7,137 nucleotides of DNA, from NCBI GenBank assembly GCA_937988745.1, contig CALKAR010000087.1:1-7137 (forward strand), in the 5' to 3' direction. A program made the translations under genes and the position numbers. The DNA is from an uncultured Peptococcaceae bacterium. Its GTDB lineage: Bacteria; Bacillota; Limnochordia; Darwinibacteriales; Darwinibacteriaceae. Positions 5,024-7,137 of the stretch are shown here, piece by piece; positions within the stretch are counted from its first letter, which is position 1; every line of letters starts with the position of its first letter. The notes beneath the pieces were generated by a model. The model saw only the letters and a program-made list of their open reading frames with translations. It was not told where the DNA came from and made no database searches.

Positions 5024-6842
5024 ATCCACGGCGTCAACAAACAGCCGTAGATGGCCCCTCGTCGACCTGTTAAACTCCCTTCGCCTTCTTTGGGGCACCG
5101 CATTAGGCGCGGCTCCCGGAAAGTTTGTGTTAGATCTGATCATGGAGCCGATAGGTTTTCTTTCGACAGTCGTCCTTGCATGGTTACTCAAATTAATGAC
5201 CGATTCGGCATCAACGGTCAATCCAACTGTCGCCCTCGGTGCCGCATTCACTTATGCCCTGGTACTTGGACTCATGTTTTTGTTCCAAGGCATCGCGGCG
5301 CGGATGCGCATGAGCCTTGGTGAACAAGTCCATCTGGAGCTCGACGCAAGACTCGCCCGACTCGTTGGCTCAGCTCGAGACCTACGTATTTTTGATCATC
5401 CTGATTTGCTTGATCGCCTGGAACTCGTTCGCAAAGAACAGAATCGGATTTCCGAAGGACCGGGGATGCTCGTACTCACCTTCGCCCACTTCGTTCGGCT
5501 AGTGGCCAGTGTCGGTCTCCTAGGAACAGTCCATCCGGCCTTGTTAACATTACCCCTCTTTGCGTTAGTCCCTGTATTGACAACGATAACAAGCGAGCAC
5601 ATATTGCGTGAGGTTGAACGCGAAGCCGCCGCCCACAGGAGCAAGGCCCAACATATTGTCAATATGGTAACCTCCCCGAGCACAAGCAAAGAAGTGCGTA
5701 TTTACAGATCCGAGACAGTGGTCCTGGAAAGATACTTAGAAGCGACCGCGCTTGAAGGTTCCCTTATTGATATGGGTAATTGGCGGTACTCCCACCGAGT
5801 AATCATCGGCTGGCTTGTGTTTGGTGTCGGTTTCACCGGGACGGCCATCCTTCTCGTATGGTTAGCGTCACAGGGAAGGGCAAGTCCCGGTGACTTGGTA
5901 ATGGCGATTTACTTAGCTGGAACTCTTTCCGGACATATCAGCAATGTCATGTGGGCCTTTTCAGGCCTAGCAGCCATGTTGCGAGTAGCCGATCATTATG
6001 TGGAATTGGAACGAAACCTTGTTGAGATGCCGACTAATTTGGATGCTCAGGTACCCGTTCCGTCCTCGTTGAGCAAAGGCATTGTATTAGAGCGAGTTTC
6101 CTTTCGCTATCCAGGAACGGACAAATGGGTCCTGCGGGATGTCACCCTTGAGCTCCCAGGTGATTCCGTCGTTGCCATCGTCGGTGAAAATGGTGCCGGC
6201 AAAACAACTCTAGTAAAACTATTGCTTGGCCTTTATGCACCTACTAAGGGGCGCATCCTCGTGGAGGGTATTGACATGCGTAAAATGAACATGATCGAAT
6301 GGCGCCTCCGTTGTTCGGCGGTCTTTCAAGACTTTGCCCGCTTTGAGCTTTTGCTCCGTCAATCAATAGGTGTTGGCGACTTACGGCGAATGGAAGACAA
6401 GGAAGCAATCTTGGCTGCTATGCGGCGCAGCGATTCGCTTGAACTACTAGACGAACTCCCAAAGGGGCTCGATACGCAACTCGGTTCAACGTGGTCGGGA
6501 ATCGATCTTTCTGGTGGACAGTGGCAAAAGGTCGCGTTGAGTAGGGGACTCATGCGAACGAACCCCCTTCTTCTGGTACTGGATGAGCCCACAGCCGCGT
6601 TGGATGCGGAGACCGAATATTCGCTGTTCCACCGGCACAGCGAGACTGCTCTAAGACGGAAAGGTGCCGGCATGGTCACTTTGTTTGTCACCCATCGTTT
6701 TTCCACGGTCCGGATGTCAGACCAGATTGTTGTACTGCACGATGGTAGAGTAAGCGAGACGGGAACCTACGAGGAACTAATGCAACGTTCCGGACTCTTT
6801 GCGGAGTTGTACGAGCTACAAGCCCGTTCGTATAGCAGCTAA
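5001..6842 (+). CDS. ABC exporter half-subunit, RamA/RamB-like, second of pair
   Basis: Second fused membrane and ATPase subunit, 613 residues from the ATG at 5001. Membrane segments are near 44-66, 77-99, 156-176, 178-197, 268-288 and 295-315, with the SKEVRIY motif at 229-235. The ATPase has Walker A GENGAGKTT (395-403), Q-loop Q443 (VFQDF), canonical LSGGQ (503-507), Walker B LLVLDEP with catalytic E529, and switch H565. No peptidase domain is present. The start lies inside the previous gene in another frame (23-nt overlap), pointing to coupled translation and equal amounts of both subunits. A G-run (4996-5000) touches the ATG at 5001; ATG 5004 or GTG 5010 would have better spacing, so the start could be up to three codons later. 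It pairs with the upstream subunit as RamA pairs with RamB in SapB clusters. Lanthipeptide export is inferred; another peptide or drug is possible. Confidence 0.9.
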   Translation: MMVVQSRKSTASTNSRRWPLVDLLNSLRLLWGTALGAAPGKFVLDLIMEPIGFLSTVVLAWLLKLMTDSASTVNPTVALGAAFTYALVLGLMFLFQGIAARMRMSLGEQVHLELDARLARLVGSARDLRIFDHPDLLDRLELVRKEQNRISEGPGMLVLTFAHFVRLVASVGLLGTVHPALLTLPLFALVPVLTTITSEHILREVEREAAAHRSKAQHIVNMVTSPSTSKEVRIYRSETVVLERYLEATALEGSLIDMGNWRYSHRVIIGWLVFGVGFTGTAILLVWLASQGRASPGDLVMAIYLAGTLSGHISNVMWAFSGLAAMLRVADHYVELERNLVEMPTNLDAQVPVPSSLSKGIVLERVSFRYPGTDKWVLRDVTLELPGDSVVAIVGENGAGKTTLVKLLLGLYAPTKGRILVEGIDMRKMNMIEWRLRCSAVFQDFARFELLLRQSIGVGDLRRMEDKEAILAAMRRSDSLELLDELPKGLDTQLGSTWSGIDLSGGQWQKVALSRGLMRTNPLLLVLDEPTAALDAETEYSLFHRHSETALRRKGAGMVTLFVTHRFSTVRMSDQIVVLHDGRVSETGTYEELMQRSGLFAELYELQARSYSS

Positions 6843-7137
6843 ACCCGAATGTACGTTTGTGGGTGTAGGCTGATTTAGAACTTCAACGCCCCTTTTAGGG
6901 AAAAGGATAACAGGTTTTCGTTTGGATGTGCCCCTACTGTTGGCCGCGTTCGTGGTCGGGGGAGCACGTGGAAAATGCATTGTTGATAGGGGATGCGTTG
7001 GTAACATCCGAAGTCCGTGGTATGTTGCACGCTGAGTATACCGAAACATCGATAAATTAGGCCAAGATCGCTGACGGGACCCAACCCCAGCGGGTCCGTG
7101 GGGATCAGTTCGATTTTAAATTGGTAACAGCGTCCAA
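6843..7137. other. Intergenic tail without a confident gene
   Basis: Nothing on the plus strand looks coding. A small hairpin (CCTTTT 6891-6896, AAAAGG 6901-6906, 4-nt loop) follows the second transporter gene but has no T-run, so it is a poor terminator. A second stem (ACGGGACCC 7074-7082 with GGGTCCGT 7092-7099, one bulged G) also lacks a T-run. No tRNA or riboswitch pattern was recognised. Confidence 0.5.
6875..7137 (-). CDS. Doubtful partial open frame running in from the right edge
   Basis: The minus-strand frame is open from the window edge to a TAA at 6875-6877, at least 86 codons. It passes through KIELIPTDPLGLGPVSDLG and IYRCFGILSV and ends LSFSLKGALKF. The upstream half has an amino acid mix that could be protein; the downstream half is Pro/Arg-rich and less convincing. 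I do not recognise it. It would converge on the transporter operon. It could be the end of a degraded gene or a chance open frame. Confidence 0.15.
   Translation of the reverse strand, partial: GRCYQFKIELIPTDPLGLGPVSDLGLIYRCFGILSVQHTTDFGCYQRIPYQQCIFHVLPRPRTRPTVGAHPNENLLSFSLKGALKF

Noticed and set aside
6891..6906. Rho-independent terminator after the second transporter gene
   Set aside because: Short A/T-rich 6-bp stem without a following T-run; too weak to call.
7074..7099. GC-rich stem-loop near the right edge
   Set aside because: One bulge, 9-nt loop and no T-run on either side; may be coincidence.
1..7137. CRISPR array, tRNA, rRNA or riboswitch
   Set aside because: No regularly spaced repeats outside the IS ends and no recognisable structured RNA motif on either strand.

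Overview
The window looks like accessory DNA from a Gram-positive bacterium, most likely a moderately GC-rich member of the Firmicutes (Alicyclobacillus/Kyrpidia-like is a guess from protein style only). Supporting signs are strong AGGAGG-type ribosome binding sites, GTG and TTG starts, a consensus sigma-A promoter, a Gram-positive style lipoprotein and a class III lanthipeptide locus. No taxonomic marker gene is present.

Bases 1-2207 are an IS21-family insertion sequence lacking only its extreme left tip. It carries istA (DDE transposase) and istB (AAA+ helper ATPase) with an ATGA overlap, and arrays of ~25-bp repeats at both ends. Its right end abuts, and appears to interrupt, a minus-strand lipoprotein gene (2208-2532) that also carries a frameshift. 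A possible 42-codon minus-strand ORF (2536-2664) lies directly upstream of the lipoprotein gene.

Bases 2684-6842 are the most interesting part: the remains of a class III (SapB/labyrinthopeptin-like) lanthipeptide operon. A near-perfect promoter with a palindrome in its spacer and an excellent ribosome binding site lead into a peptide whose first residues (MESVLALQRL) match class III precursor leaders (LxLQ motif). About 20-25 codons later, in a different frame, the DNA becomes the last ~85 codons of a class III lanthionine synthetase (LanKC). The precursor core and roughly 90% of the synthetase are missing, which is best explained by one internal deletion. Two intact, translationally overlapping ABC exporter half-subunits follow (3164-5023 and 5001-6842), like the RamA/RamB pair of SapB clusters.

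In an intact cluster the precursor would be phosphorylated, dehydrated and cyclised by LanKC and exported by the two-subunit ABC transporter. Here the control region and transporter survive while the modifying enzyme does not. The locus is therefore either recently inactivated, dependent on a synthetase elsewhere, or retained for export or immunity. Bases 6843-7137 hold no confident gene, only a doubtful minus-strand reading frame that runs off the window.
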